From the NCBI GenBank assembly GCA_964058805.1, contig CAXKVV010001470.1, forward strand, positions 1-30,894: 30,894 nucleotides of DNA, in the 5' to 3' direction. Of this stretch, positions 11,634 through 23,297 are shown in pieces. This DNA is from Schoenoplectus triqueter. Taxonomy: Eukaryota > Streptophyta > Magnoliopsida > Poales > Cyperaceae. Each line of letters starts with the position of its first letter. Within the stretch, counting starts at the first letter, position 1. The notes beneath the pieces were generated by a model, which worked only from the letters and a program-made list of their open reading frames with translations, was not told the DNA's origin and ran no database searches. Made by a program: the position numbers and the translations under genes.

Positions 11634-14600
11634 AAATATACCCGAGTTTGGACAATCTGAGACAAAATAAAATTACCGTAGGTTAAGTCAGAGAGCTAAC
11701 CTTGCTGCTGATTTATTTGCTTGCTCAGTAGTAGAAGACAAACTAGGATCAGCATCAACCTAAATTGAAGTGAAAATGAAACATAACACACACCAACTTA
11801 GGCCATTTAAAAAATTAAATATGAAATTCTATTGACTTAAAAGAAGTTACAGTTTGTGTAGATAAACTGTCATTGTTTATTGAGCAATTTTACATAGACA
11901 TATGACAGACTCTTATCAAATATCATAAAAAACCCAACAGAAGCGTAATATGTATCTTCCTCACAAAGCAGTCCACGGATTTAATGTCCTATGTACACTA
12001 TCTAGTCTTTCCTATTTCATACAATGTGGAAAATATCCTGCATCCACACTGACCTTTACACAAATGAGGGATTATTAGGGAAAAATAAACGAAGAGAAAA
12101 GCAAATTACTAATATAAGGGAAAATGCAAATTTCCTAAGCATATTTTCAGCTGATCAACACTTGACATGCAAAACAAACAGTTCACTTTCTCAAAACAAA
12201 ATACCTTGGCTCTGAAGGATGCCTCAAGAAACTCAGCTTGTTTCTTGAGCCTTCTGATTCGTTCAAGATCAGAACAAGCAGCTTGAAGCTGTTCTTTATT
12301 TCCTGGATTTGAGCTTGAGACGTGTAGTTCTTGCAGTAGGTCCTCCAACCTCACCAAAGCTGTCTCAACACTCTCAAGTGCCTAAATCACACAATGGATT
12401 CTAAGTTGATCAGATCACACATTCTTTGTTCTTAAGAAACATAAATGTCGACTGAATATGCCGTCTATCTTTCAGATTTAAAAGACAGAATAACTGTATT
12501 ACCTCATCGATGGAATCTAAGTTTGACTTGATAGAGATCTTCCCCTGGGATTCCATTTGAATTTGCTGCTCCATGGTGCTGCATATAGAATCCCTACAAT
12601 CAATATACACATTACTTATGGTATCGCATTATTTGAGCACCACTGATGCAATAGATATGGTACAACTGCCATGACCAGTATTGGTAATGGACACCATCAA
12701 TTACAGTACCAGATGGGGCATCTCAGCACGTTTTCATTAGTAGTGATTCTTGTTAGGATGTAATAGAAGTCGGAGATTAAAAAAAGGAAAAACTTACTTA
12801 GATACCCCCAGCTCTTTCATGCAGTCACTTAGCATTTCTTCCCTAAATGTTGACAATAAGAAAATAAAATTCTAATGATTTATTCTTTTTGCCTTGTAAT
12901 ACTCATAAATAATAAAAGTCAGCATACCCTCTAGCTAGAAAACTTGTAGCCTTCACATTAGATGGATTATCTAGCCATAAACTGTGCTTGGCAAAACTCT
13001 TCATCCAATAAAAACAAACAGCTAATATCCTAAGCTTTACTTCTTTTGGTGCCAATACTTTTTCCTTACCACCATGTGGGGCCACCTTAGAAGAAATATT
13101 ATTTCCATAAAAAGGGAGCCATTCTAACTCCTCACATACCACCTGTTACAACATAAGACATAAAAGTATTTGGTTAAAAGACTTCCATATCAGTTGTTAA
13201 CTAAGGGTGCAACTGGCAGCAGAGCATTGTTTCTTAAATATAGCACGGTTTAAAAGACTACCATGTTAGCTGTTAACTAAGGGTACAATAGGAGGTGGAA
13301 CATTATTTTATTTAAAAAATATAATAGGGTTGGTTTGTTCACATCGCAACACACACATTATTACAAAATACAGGCAAAGACCCCAACCAATTTAACTTGC
13401 GTGTTCAGTATGGTCATTGAACTCAATGGCCAAATTGTACAAGGCTGTCTTTAGACAGGTATGAAGGTTGTGCACGTTTTACATTTGTTATCAAAATGTA
13501 TTATTGAGTTAATAACATGTTTGCTACTTTTTTACTAAAAAAATTAGAATTAACCATCAGGCCTGACATTACCAAATTGTATAATCTGTGTTGTCCTTGC
13601 AGATAGTAGGTCTGACATGGACCCACGAATTCAGACCTAATTTGTTCATTAGCCCAAGGGTCACCTTTAAACGCACCGACTCATGTTATCCAGTCAAGTG
13701 GTTCAACGATTGCCAATATGAGGTGTGAAAATAATCTGTAAAAACTGACCTCGACATAGAGCTGGTAAGAACTAATAGAAGAAAGTTGTGGATAGTACAA
13801 GACACTCCCCCCAATAAGATACCTGAAAAGTGAAATGCCACAACTTATAAAATTATCATAGGAAACATTTTTGACTAAACAAAATATAATTTAACAAAAT
13901 GTACCTTACAATGCCATCTAATGAATCATCTGCAATTGTGAATCCATTTGAAGTCAAATAAGACTGTGTGCTTCTTCCCAGAGCAATAAAAAATCCAAAG
14001 ATCGCCAGATCCTTTTCCAAAACATTAAATAATTTAATCAATTACGTTTGTAAATTCCACAATGTCCAATAACTTTATTGGCCTTTTAGGCTCTCAAACA
14101 AATATCAATAGAACATAGGACTGAGGATACTAACCTCTATGCTTTCACATGTAGTTAGTCTAGACCATATTTTTTCTCTGGAAATAGCTCTTTGCAACTT
14201 CCTTTGAGTAAGATCTACCCAAAATTTTATTTCACTCATATAATTCTGGTCATCAAGAGACCGTACTGTGGCAACTCTTGGGCCAAAATGGTATAAAAAC
14301 TCCTTTCTCAACCCAATATCCTTCAAGGATTGACAAGCCTCGCTTATAGTTACAAAGTCAAGAAGCCTGTCCATGAATCGCCCAATTGTTTCTGGTGCCA
14401 TAGAGAAGAATGTCTTACAAGATATCTTGGCTGGGCCAAGCTTTGTTACGGCAGCAAGGCAACTTAGAGAAAGCATAAGAAGTGAAACCTCACTTGAATT
14501 TGTTGAAGAGGTCAATTCTTCTTTGCCACATCTAACAAGGGGGGAAATAGAAAATCTTTCAGTGCATAATATAACTAATTCTACAAAAATTCCAATCAAA

Positions 14601-17503
14601 TCAGGAACAAGCAATTTAATATTTTTTTATTGTTTGGATTTTGATTGGCTCAAGCTGAGGGTTTTCAAAAAAAGTACTATTAACTCTCTTATTTTTCCTC
14701 TGCTTTCAGTTCACAGTATTGTTAAATGCTGGGGTCAGTTAAAGGTCAACAACAGTAAGTCAGTAAATAAAATCTTGTTATTTTCCTTTCAATCAAAAAG
14801 GCATTATTTTTTTAAATACTGGAAATGTAGAAGCACAAGTCTGTACTGATATAAAGGCTTTTTAAATCCTCAAAAAATAAACTAAATTAAAAAAATATGG
14901 TCAGTCTCATTAGAAAGAAACATCCAAAGTCTGCCATATTATCAAACTCAATCAACCAATAAAAATAGTCATATACTACTATCTATGGTTGAGCAAAAGA
15001 TACATATCCACGATAACAATTCCATACCAGATATTATCTGGAACAATAAACAGGAAAAAAAAACATGAACTCACATAGCGGTAGCAGCACTAAAGCGAAT
15101 ATCCTTCTCAAAGAAGTTCACAAATGTAGCCACAACCAGCGGACTTTGATTTGAAAGATACCACTCATAAGCTCCTGGTTGCTTTTTAGAAATCTGATCC
15201 TGGATTTCAGACTCTAGCGGGGCCCGTAGCCGTGAGAGACTGCACCACGAGAAATGCTAAAAAATTAATTTCGAAGTAAAAATGAAACAATATCATACAG
15301 CAATCAGATGCATCAACATACCATGAGTGCCATTAAAAGAACAAGTGCCCCAAATATCTCTCCAATATATTGCAATGACCATAAACACCCTTCATTTCAA
15401 ATTATTACAAAATGACCAGATCTGTCTATTCTCCCACACTTATGGATGAAAAGGTGATGAATTCTTCAAGGTATAGTTTAAGTAAATTGGGAGAGTGAAA
15501 GGCATACAGGATATCTCTCATGTTCTATAGGAATATATATGATGTGCACTAAGATTTTAGTCCGCAAAAGATATTCCTTGCTCTGATGAGGTACAAGTAT
15601 ACCAACTTTTACACATTTTTACAAGGGCACACTGAAGTCTACCCCAAGGACAGGTAAAAGTATTTCAGTTCAAATTACCTCCTCTGCACAAACACATTAA
15701 TATCTCTATCCCGTCCATCACCACGCGAAGAGATCTCAATTGCAGCTTGCAGAAGCAAATCAACAGCAGCCTAAAACATATGTTGATATCAATCTAAATA
15801 ATAAACAGAAATAACACATCCCTTATGTGTATATAATAAGAGAACTGTAGACGGTACCTAACAAAGTTATACTTCACATTAGAACAACCGTCATATTTGC
15901 AACAATCACAAAAACGTATCTTCCAACATTTGCAAATAAAACAGCCATTAATTTACTAATGAAGGTGAGATGTTATCATACAAAAATGACAAAAACAAAT
16001 TGCATGTAACTTTTAATATGACGGTATTTCTAGGCTCATAAAGTTTGCTTCTTCTTAAGCCCGAATTGAAGTAAAGTAATCCTCATGTGAGCTGACAAAG
16101 AAGAGGTTCGGCTGATTCCAAATCATGTATGGTTCAATCCCAGCACTCTTCCTCTATTTTGTGTTTAAAGTCTCATGGAAAATAACCTAACTTTGGTGTA
16201 TTAGTTCAATACCAACTCAGAAAATGATTTAACTCATGTAAAATAATCCTAGTACAATACTTCCTCAGAAAAATAATAGTTGAGGGTTGGATCTTCAGAG
16301 TACTCAAACGCGTTAAGCATTTAAGAACTCAGGGAATAATTGAAAATATCGTAAGCACTTTAATGAGATTAATCACTTTGAACAGTGAGTTCCAATAATC
16401 TAACAAATAATATGTATTCCAATTCTTAGATTCCTTGCTTCCGGTTCTTTTTGGTTGACCTACTTTGGTTTCAGGGATCATTTGGAAACCACCAATAAAT
16501 TGTTTCATTTCAAATAAAGAGGAGCGAAATCAAAATTGCTATTGGCGGAAATGGAAAATGCTCAGATTTAAATTACAGAACCCCTTGTAGTTACCTGATA
16601 AGAGAGTGACTTGATCCAAGCAAATCGGTCAGCACCAAGCCAAGTTCGAGAAAACCAAGAGCTTTTTGGCACTGAACTATGTTCCAAAAAGGCAAGCTCT
16701 ATAGCCCTTGATGCATCATATATTGATTGTACAATTCCACTGCTCAGATCATTATTTTCTAACACCTGATCCAATTTGATCCTCATTTTTTCGACTTCAC
16801 TGCTTGAACTAGCCTGTGCAGCCCCATTTACGGTCAAGCTATCATCAGATGATGATCTTGCAATCCCATATGTCAGCCTCCTGTGTTTTCTCATAGATGA
16901 CTTTGGACTCTTCCACTCAACCCAGCAGAGGCTGCACCGACCAGAGGTGGAAGCATAGCAAGGATAGTAGTTTTGGTGGTTTGTATCAAAGAAGCCTCTC
17001 CTGGAGAAGAATCTTGCACCAAATGGAATATGTGGTGGCATATAGACCTTCGATGTGCTGTAAAATGAAATATCAATCATATAAGTTTTCTTCTTTTTAG
17101 TGGATTGATGATCCGATTTTGGTCAACTGCAATGTGGTCATTGGCTCAAGATAGTTAAGCAATTATTGTTGTGTCAAAACTCAATTCAATGTCTCTTGTG
17201 GACTGTTACATACATGGAAATTGATACCAAAGCACAACTTTTTCAACAAAATCCGAACAAATACAAGAGTTTTTGGTTCAATTTCTCAAATTGAGCAAGG
17301 TTTTCAGTAGGATTGTTCCCAACCTAAAGTCAAGGAGGTTCTGGACTACTGGTTTCCTGACTTGAAATCCAAAAAGGGAAAACATCTAAACAGGGAAAAC
17401 AAAACTGAACTGCACTAAACCAGAGAAACTCTGACAAAAACCTAGTGAGAGTAGTGAAAGAAGACCTAGTGAGGCTGAGGCTAGTCTGCGACGCACTGGC
17501 CAT
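8830..17503 (-). CDS. LETM1-like protein, probable organelle membrane protein
   Basis: Complete gene of a plant family annotated as LETM1-like; the plant branch has no settled function. Exons, in transcript order: 17442-17503, 16595-17057, 15679-15770, 15075-15239, 14135-14531, 13905-14011, 13750-13822, 12928-13142, 12798-12842, 12503-12593, 12205-12381, 11701-11759, 10660-10738, 10032-10163, 9623-9748, 9347-9517, 9052-9111, 8830-8946 (TGA at 8832-8830). All 17 joins keep frame with GT-AG ends, giving about 876 residues. The first 20 residues are Ser/Thr-rich (MASASQTSLSLTRSSFTTLT), like an organelle targeting peptide. A Ser-rich stretch follows, then a conserved helical middle (SLSCLAAVTKLGPAKISC, DLAIFGFFIALGRSTQS). 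Coiled-coil stretches lie near residues 540-720. The C-terminal LETM1-type block starts at DVWQGTQLLAIDVAAATELL (about 762), with membrane segment DLASVIPIGILMLLPVTAVG and a closing ERLDLLRQLEKVKEME. Plastid or mitochondrion cannot be decided here. Confidence 0.93.
10911..10922. repeat. Poly(C) run in a LETM1-like intron
   Basis: Twelve consecutive C in the intron between exons 11701-11759 and 10660-10738. The length may be inexact if the assembly relied on homopolymer-prone reads. Confidence 0.9.
11600..11632. repeat. (GA)n microsatellite in a LETM1-like intron
   Basis: About sixteen uninterrupted AG dinucleotides lie in the intron between exons 11701-11759 and 10660-10738. Allele length is likely to vary between individuals. 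Confidence 0.95.
13178..13330. repeat. Imperfect ~74-bp tandem duplication in a LETM1-like intron
   Basis: The block starting aaaagacttccat at 13178 recurs, diverged, from 13252 as aaaagactaccat. Both copies contain gttaactaagggt followed by a -gcagcagagcatt-/-ggaggtggaacatt- stretch. It lies in the intron between exons 13750-13822 and 12928-13142. Confidence 0.7.
15771..16594 (-). other. Large intron of the LETM1-like gene, no other feature seen
   Basis: The intron between exons 16595-17057 and 15679-15770 is about 0.82 kb and AT-rich. No repeat or coding signal was recognised. Confidence 0.8.
17442..17503 (-). other. First coding exon of the LETM1-like gene, with two alternative donors
   Basis: The ATG at 17503 opens a short frame with two CTCACTAG|GT donors 24 bases apart: one after 17466, one after 17442. 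Both leave phase 2 and join in frame to the acceptor before 17057, where AG plus C makes Ser and TSKVYMPPH follows. The two forms would differ by eight residues within the targeting peptide. If this exon were wrong, the next ATG in frame is at 17041. Confidence 0.65.
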
Positions 17504-17610
17504 TTTTGTACTAATGGCTCATTAATTGGAGCTCGGTCCGGCCAAATCAGAGAGATGAACGAGAGAAACCCGAAAGCAACTCTGAGAGAGAGGAACGAGT
17601 GAAGAATGGA

Positions 17611-17670
17611 GAGAGGGTGTGGAGCTTAGAGCAAAAAAGGGAGAGGGTGTGGAGCTTAGAGCAGAAAAGG
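17611..17670. repeat. Tandem 30-bp duplication in the LETM1-like 5' leader
   Basis: Positions 17611-17640 and 17641-17670 are the same 30-base unit (gagagggtgtggagcttaga plus an A-rich end) with one mismatch. On the transcribed strand it is a C+T-rich leader repeat about 110-170 bases upstream of the ATG. Confidence 0.9.
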
Positions 17671-18869
17671 GAGAGAGGAAGAGAGATCTGGTAATGTGAA
17701 GTCTCGGAGTTTGTATGGGTTGGGACTTTGGGAGTGGGAGGTCGATAAATTATGGGCCTGTGATGGGCCCGATGCGTAATGGTAGGTGTTTGATGAGTCC
17801 AACGCACCCCTGACTGGGCAGGCGCTGTCACACCACAAACGGAACTTATTACATGAAATATAAGTTAGGCGCTCTTATTCGTTTTCTATCACGGAAAGGG
17901 ATGGGGACGTTTCGTTTTGTCTGTTTATTTTGTTCATAGTTTGTTATGAATTTATGAGATTATTTTTTAGTATTCTCACATTCACATTGGCTTTTCAGAA
18001 TGAATAAATGTATAACGTGGTCCATGGTCTTCCCCAAGAGGCCAAGATCATTGATGAGTTGACGATAAACTAATATAATCTTTCTATTGAGAAAGAATAG
18101 TGAAGGGCTGCATGTGTAATTTTTTACCACTTTATTTATTTAATTTTGTTAAGATTGTTGGATGCTAAAGTTTTTTATTATTTTAATTATAGTTAATATT
18201 ATTTTTTTTGTAAATTAGATGTAATATTTTTTGAATTGATTTTATTTTTATTGGAATTAATGATGTTATACAATAATTTCAAATAATTAATAGTGATTAA
18301 GATAACAATTAAGTTACTAATTATTGACTAGTATCTTGTTCATGCGTTGTTACGGTGATATCTTTCAGAAATATAAAAATTCATATCTTCATGTGAAAAA
18401 TAAGAAAATAAAAATAAAATTAATTTAGTAATTGATGTAAATTTCAATCATGAATACATAATTAATGCAAAATAAATATAAATTGAGAGGAAAGTTAACA
18501 TTCAGCATTTAAGAAAAGTTAAAATTCATAAGTGATGGTAATTTAAGAAAAAAATAACATAGAGCAATTATACTCATAAATTATGTAGCATTTCGTGTAA
18601 CAAATAAAATTGAGAGGAAATTCTAACTTCAACATAAATGGTCATAGAGATAGTAATAGTATTTGATGAATAACTCAATCAGATGAGTGATATTAGCTCT
18701 AAAAATTCAATAAAAATCTGGACCGTTGCAGAATCAGAACACATATGTGCTTAATAACGAGTAGAGATAAATGATGTTATACCATAATTTTAAATCATTA
18801 ATTATTGTTATATATTATTTATTAATATTTAAACTTATTAATTAATATTGGGACTTTTAATAATCTATA
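17671..18869. other. Promoter region of the LETM1-like gene, then AT-rich intergenic DNA
   Basis: Apart from the paired TGGGCC boxes, 17671-17850 is a GC-richer stretch and probably the core promoter. From about 17850 the sequence becomes strongly AT-rich, with long A/T runs and no open frame worth naming. I see no RNA gene here. Confidence 0.6.
17752..17770 (-). promoter_or_regulatory. Paired TGGGCC (site II) boxes upstream of the LETM1-like gene
   Basis: TGGGCC occurs at 17753-17758 and 17764-17769, 11 bases apart and about 250 bases upstream of the ATG. Site II elements of the TGGGCY type are known TCP-factor sites in plant promoters of ribosomal and organelle protein genes. This fits a housekeeping organelle protein. 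The transcription start itself is not marked by a clear TATA box. Confidence 0.5.
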
Positions 18870-19280
18870 TATTTGTTAACCTATGTTGCACGGATGCAGG
18901 TATCGTATCTGATACGGTGCGAGTGTGGCGATACGAAAATTTTTAAAAACCTAATATACAGATGCGGCTATATATATAAAAATACAAAAATAATAACAAA
19001 TAAAATTAGAAGTCAAACGACCATTTAATTCATGATATATAGAACAGAAAAAAGAACATAGCATGAAACTCACATAGGTCTAGTGGTAGTCGCCTGGGTG
19101 ATATGGCTCTCTACTCTCTTGGCCTGGGTATTACTAGGGGTGTATTGGTGATCAAATCATGTGGCGTATCTTATACGCACCTGCATCGTATCGGAAGTGA
19201 ATCTATATCGATGCCGTATTTGTTACTTGTTCGGTAAGGTGAGAAGAGTATCCGAGTAACACAGTCGTTAACAAACATAA
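18870..19280. mobile_element. Short element with ~26-bp terminal inverted repeats (MITE-like)
   Basis: The left end reads tttgttaacctatgttgcac then ggat (from 18872). The reverse complement of the right end (to 19276) reads tttgttaacgactgtgttac then tcggat. They agree over about 25 bases with a few mismatches and a short gap. Near each end the inner sequence also repeats in inverse form (gatgcaggt...gatac near 18893; its inverse near 19170-19190). No coding capacity. Inverted repeats and small size suggest a MITE or foldback element. No clear target-site duplication was found, so exact ends are approximate. Confidence 0.55.
19077..19150 (+). repeat. tRNA/SINE-like sequence inside the inverted-repeat element
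   Basis: ggtctagtggtagtcgcctg resembles the 5' part of a tRNA-derived SINE, and TAGTGGTAGTCG fits an A-box pattern. About 40 bases on, cttggcctgggtattactag occupies the place of a B box but lacks the GGTTCGANTCC core. It is not a functional tRNA. It may be a decayed SINE head captured by the element, or chance. Confidence 0.3.
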
Positions 19281-19441
19281 TTTACATTAATTTAATAACA
19301 ACTTCAATATCTTATTAGATAAATTTTCACCATTAACTTTTTTTTTAGTTTTGACACCTTTATTTCTATACCTAGTCTAAAACTTCGGAGTCCATAAAAC
19401 ACTTTCTTAATATCATATATACTTATGCACTACAGACATAA

Positions 19442-20545
19442 TTTTTTTCTTAAAATAGTCGGTGAATAGTCTACTATATAATTTCATTAAATCAAATTTT
19501 AAAAAAGTACATATTATAACTAAAAAAAGAAGAAAAAGGAAAACAACACAAAACATAATCAGAATTGAAATACAAGCATCATCTCTAAAAAAGTAAAACA
19601 ATAAGCAAACATGGCAATAACTTGACTCTTCACATCTACCATCAACAAACCATTGTAGTGAAACACACACGGGGAAGGGGGAGAAACTGGTAGGAGAGGA
19701 GAAGCAAAAGTCTTCGAGTCAACAACACCGGAGACGGTCGCCATAGTTGTTGTTATCAGGTTGAGTGGGTTGATGGTTACGGACGGAGAAATAAGATGGG
19801 TGTAGCAAGTTGGATGTTGGATAGGGTGGTTAAAAGAACAAGAAGAAGGATCAAGTTTCTACCACCAGGGTTAAAAGAAGGCGAGAACACCAAGGTTAGT
19901 CACTATCACCAGAGTCAAAAAAGATTGACAACACTAGGATTGGTTTGCTGCTTCCAAGGTCGAGCAAGGGGTGATAATACCAGAGTGATCATTTGGGGCG
20001 ATGACTTTGGATGGAGAAAGAGAAGATAGATAAGAGGGAGAGAATGGAGGTTGGGCTGATGGAGAGTCCCTATAGACAGGGAAGTGTGACTAAGGTCAGA
20101 GGTTGGAGATTCGGGGTTGACAAAGGTTAGAGGTGGTTGCGAAGGTCAGGGGTTGCAGCAAAGATCGACGATAATGGGGGGAGGTCAAAGGTGACAACGG
20201 AGACCTGTGGGTGATAGCGAGAGAAAGTGAGGGTGACAACTATGGAAGAGAACCCTAAATTTATAGTATTTCAAAATTTTGAGGCAGCTGAGGTTGAGGG
20301 TAGCGGGAGGGGCTTTTGATTTCTAGGATAGAGAGGGGCAATGGATGAAGAACATGATTGAAGTTGGCTGAGGTTAGGGTAGCGATGGCGGTAGTTTGAA
20401 GAAAGATCCAAAATATTTATATTTTAACTCAAATGAGAGTAGAAAAGGAGGAAAGAGTAAGAAAGATAAAGATGGAGGGAGAGATCGGAGTAAGAAAGAA
20501 AAAGATGGAGGGAGAGGCTGGAGCCATAGGGTTTTCTTCGTTTGC
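19442..20545 (-). mobile_element. Second, divergent copy of the intronic retroposon family
   Basis: Read on the minus strand, this starts near 20545 with C+T-rich sequence (aaccctatggctccagcctc) and ends at 19448-19442 in an A-rich tail. Its final 250 bases match the end of the 327-2123 element: both carry gatggt/gatggttgg, tgtgaagagtcaag, gatgatg then ttgtatttcaattct, and tttgatttaat before the tail. The 5' parts are only loosely alike. No coding frame is credible, and no target-site duplication was found. Its upstream boundary is uncertain. Confidence 0.6.
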
Positions 20546-21255
20546 CTTCAACAAATTACCTCACGTCCGCTTCTGTGAAAAAAAAGGATTTTAATTTTTA
20601 ACTTTGATTTATATGTCAGGTTACTACATAATTTTAACAATTTGTCACATTTTTATATTATTCCTAGGTCATCATGAATCTATGAAGAAAAACACAACAT
20701 TATTCTTTTAGAATCCTCAACTATCCTAATGGATATTTTAGTTTCTATTGCAAGAATCATACGAATAAATTTATGTGTGTATATTAGGGGCCGGATATGT
20801 GGTTCTAATATTTCTATTGATTTTTATATGCAATGGGCCAAAAATATATTGGGCAAATATCAAAAATGTGTAGTATATTATGCATTATATTGTCCCTTTG
20901 CTTCAGGGCGTTGACAGTTTTTTCATTGATGGAGCCAAAATATACATACAGTGAAAAAGAACTAGAAAAATATAAATTTTGGTCCTTCAAAAAAGTAGGG
21001 TTCAATAAGAAGTAATTAATAAAAATAATATGAGGTTCAATTTACTGTAGTTGTAGCATTTTTACCTTAAATAATTCATAATTTACTATCATTGTAGAGA
21101 GTTTTTAACAAATAAAATGAGGGTCAATTGGTCCCGTTCACTCTAAATAAATCCGCCTCTGCTTTGCTTTGCGTCGTTCTTGATTTGTTTTAGTCAATTA
21201 TATAAATTTATTAAATTTGTGCTATTTAAATTTTAATAAGTCAACTAGAACTTAC
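20546..21255. other. AT-rich intergenic stretch
   Basis: It lies between the second retroposon copy and the Copia remnant. Overlapping short open frames occur on both strands around 20730-21015 with no recognisable protein. No RNA gene or repeat was identified. Confidence 0.6.
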
Positions 21256-21566
21256 TGTCAACGATATTAATCTAAATAATACAAACTCCTCAAACCTCCC
21301 TCCCTTTCTTTTATTTCATATATCTTAAAAATTGTTCTTACAAGACAGCAGAGCTTTTCTTTATAATCTAGCTCTATGTTAATTACTTTAGAAACAATTC
21401 TGAATATAGAAGAAAATACACATGATTTTATTCTTAACCATATTAAGATAGCTATTCTTTCTGCCCTTGCACCTCTGGAGACATGCGTGATTTATTTCTT
21501 TCCAAATTAACCTTCTGAGCTAGCAGGGTCTTGTGTTGCTATTATTGGCATGTGTTGAGTGTACAA

Positions 21567-22343
21567 TCAAGAGGGCACATATATGTTTGTCATTTCAATT
21601 TTTTTCAGCATTTCTTCAAATTGTTTGCTTGCCACTGTCTTAGTTAAAATGTCAGCTACATGTTCAACAGATCTAATAAAAGGTAGAGATATAATGCAAG
21701 AGTCAAGTTTTTCTTTAATAAAGTGTCTATCTACCTCTATATGCTTTGTTCTATCATGTTGTACTGGATTATGTGAGATATCAATGCCCGCCTTATTATC
21801 GTAATATAACCTCATCTCCTTTTTTGGATTCATCCCTAGTTCAACTAGTATTTTTCTCAACCATAGAAGCTCACAAACTCCCTTTACCATACCTCCAAAT
21901 TCAGCTTCAGCACTCGATAAGACAATCATATTCTATTTTTTACTCCTTCATGTTACTAGATTACCTCCAACAAATGTAAAGTACCCAGAAGTTGACTTTC
22001 TATCAATAATGCTTCCAGTCCAATCTGCATCAATATATCCCTCAATCTCTACATGTCTGTTTTTCTCAAATTTGATTCCTTTACTTGATGTTCCCTTAGG
22101 ATATCGTAATATCCTGATGACGACCCCCATGTGATCCTCACTAGGATTGTGCATGAATTGTCTCACTACTCCTACAATATTGGTGATGTCGGGTCGAGTA
22201 TGTGACAGGTAGATTAGTTTTTCAACTAATCTTTGGTATCTCTCCTTGGTTGTCGGACATTGATCAAGACTAATCTCTAATTTTAAATTTGGTTCTATTG
22301 GAGTACTTACTGGCTTACAGTCTATCATTCCCGTTTCGGCCAA
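21567..22343 (-). pseudogene. Copia RT thumb and RNase H fragments
   Basis: 21948-22343 reads RLVEKLIYLSHTRPDIT and DADWTGSIIDRKSTSGYF, the RT end and RNase H start. 21567-21929 continues with LSSAEAEFGGMVKGVCELLW, a YYDNKAGIDISHNP stretch and HIEVDRHFIKEKL, ending in a stop at 21567. Order and motifs are those of plant Copia RNase H. The two frames are out of register with each other. Confidence 0.88.
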
Positions 22344-23297
22344 TTAATCAAGTACATACTTTTTTTGAGATAAAAAATACCAGCATGTGTTCGTGACACT
22401 TCAATTCCTAGAAAGTATTTTAGACCTCTCAAGTTTTTCATATCAAGTTCTTTTGATAGTTTTGATTCAAGCTTTTCAATCTCATCTTTATCATCTCTTG
22501 TTATAATCATGTCATAATTATGTCATCTATATAGATAATAAGAATTATAATTTTACCTTCATTCCTTTTAAAGAACATAGTGTGGTCGGAGTCTCCTTGA
22601 TCATATCCACAGTTTCTCATGACTTTGCAAAATCTTCCGAACCATGCTCTTGAAGATTGTTTTAAACCATACAATGATTTTTCTAATTTACACACCTTGT
22701 TGGCTGACTCATCGTGTTTGTATCCCGGGGGTATCTCCATATAAATCTTCTCTTTTAAATCTTCATGTAGAAAAGTATTTTTTACATCAAATTGATGTAA
22801 AGGCCAATCAAAATTAGCTACTAGAGATAATAAAACTCGAACTGAATTTAGTTTAGCAACAAGAGAAAAAGTTTTCTAGAAATCAACTCTGTATGCCTGT
22901 GTATACCCTTTTACTACCAATCTGGTTTTATATCTTTCAATTTTTCCCTCTGCATTGTATTTTATCGAATATATTCATTTACAACCCACTATTTTTTTTC
23001 AAGTGGTAGGTCAACCATTTCCCATGTACCATTTTTTTTTTCTAGAGCCTCAATTTCTACAGACATTGTTTTAGTCCATTTTTCACTTTTTAGGGCATCT
23101 TTAACTTTTTCTAGTATGGTAACAGAGGACAGTTGCTCAGCAAAATTCTGTAATGGTTTTGATAGTGTTTTTGTCGAAGTATAATATGCAATAGAATATG
23201 TTACCTCTTTACTTGTCCCATCCTCCGGGATATACCTTTTTAGTGGTCTGCCCCCGATTAATACGGGAAGATAATTTGGACTGAGTTTCAGAGACAC
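22325..23297 (-). pseudogene. Copia integrase tail and reverse transcriptase fragments
   Basis: 22989-23297 contains RRPLKRYIP-like linker sequence and EALEKKNGTWEMVDLP, the beginning of Copia reverse transcriptase. 22507-22740 has SLYGLKQSSRAWFGRF and the catalytic YIDDI motif. 22325-22510 continues with LRGLKYFLGIEVSR. A stop and frame changes interrupt the palm region between 22740 and 22990. These identify the lineage; they do not form a working enzyme. Confidence 0.88.

Noticed and set aside
14373..14849. 158-codon plus frame
   Set aside because: It is the shadow of the LETM1-like exon at 14135-14531 plus AT-rich intron; its composition changes abruptly at the exon edge.
17547..17831. 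94-codon minus frame
   Set aside because: It spans the promoter and the tandem repeat of the LETM1-like leader; its repeated residues come from the 30-bp duplication.
18870..18890. GTTAAC at both ends as a target-site duplication
   Set aside because: GTTAAC is itself a palindrome and belongs to the inverted repeat, so it cannot be told apart from a duplication.
19077..19150. Functional tRNA gene
   Set aside because: It has an A-box-like start but no B-box core, and no obvious acceptor stem.
19796..20029. 77-codon plus frame rich in Arg/Lys/Gly
   Set aside because: It is antisense to the second retroposon copy and has no similarity to known proteins.
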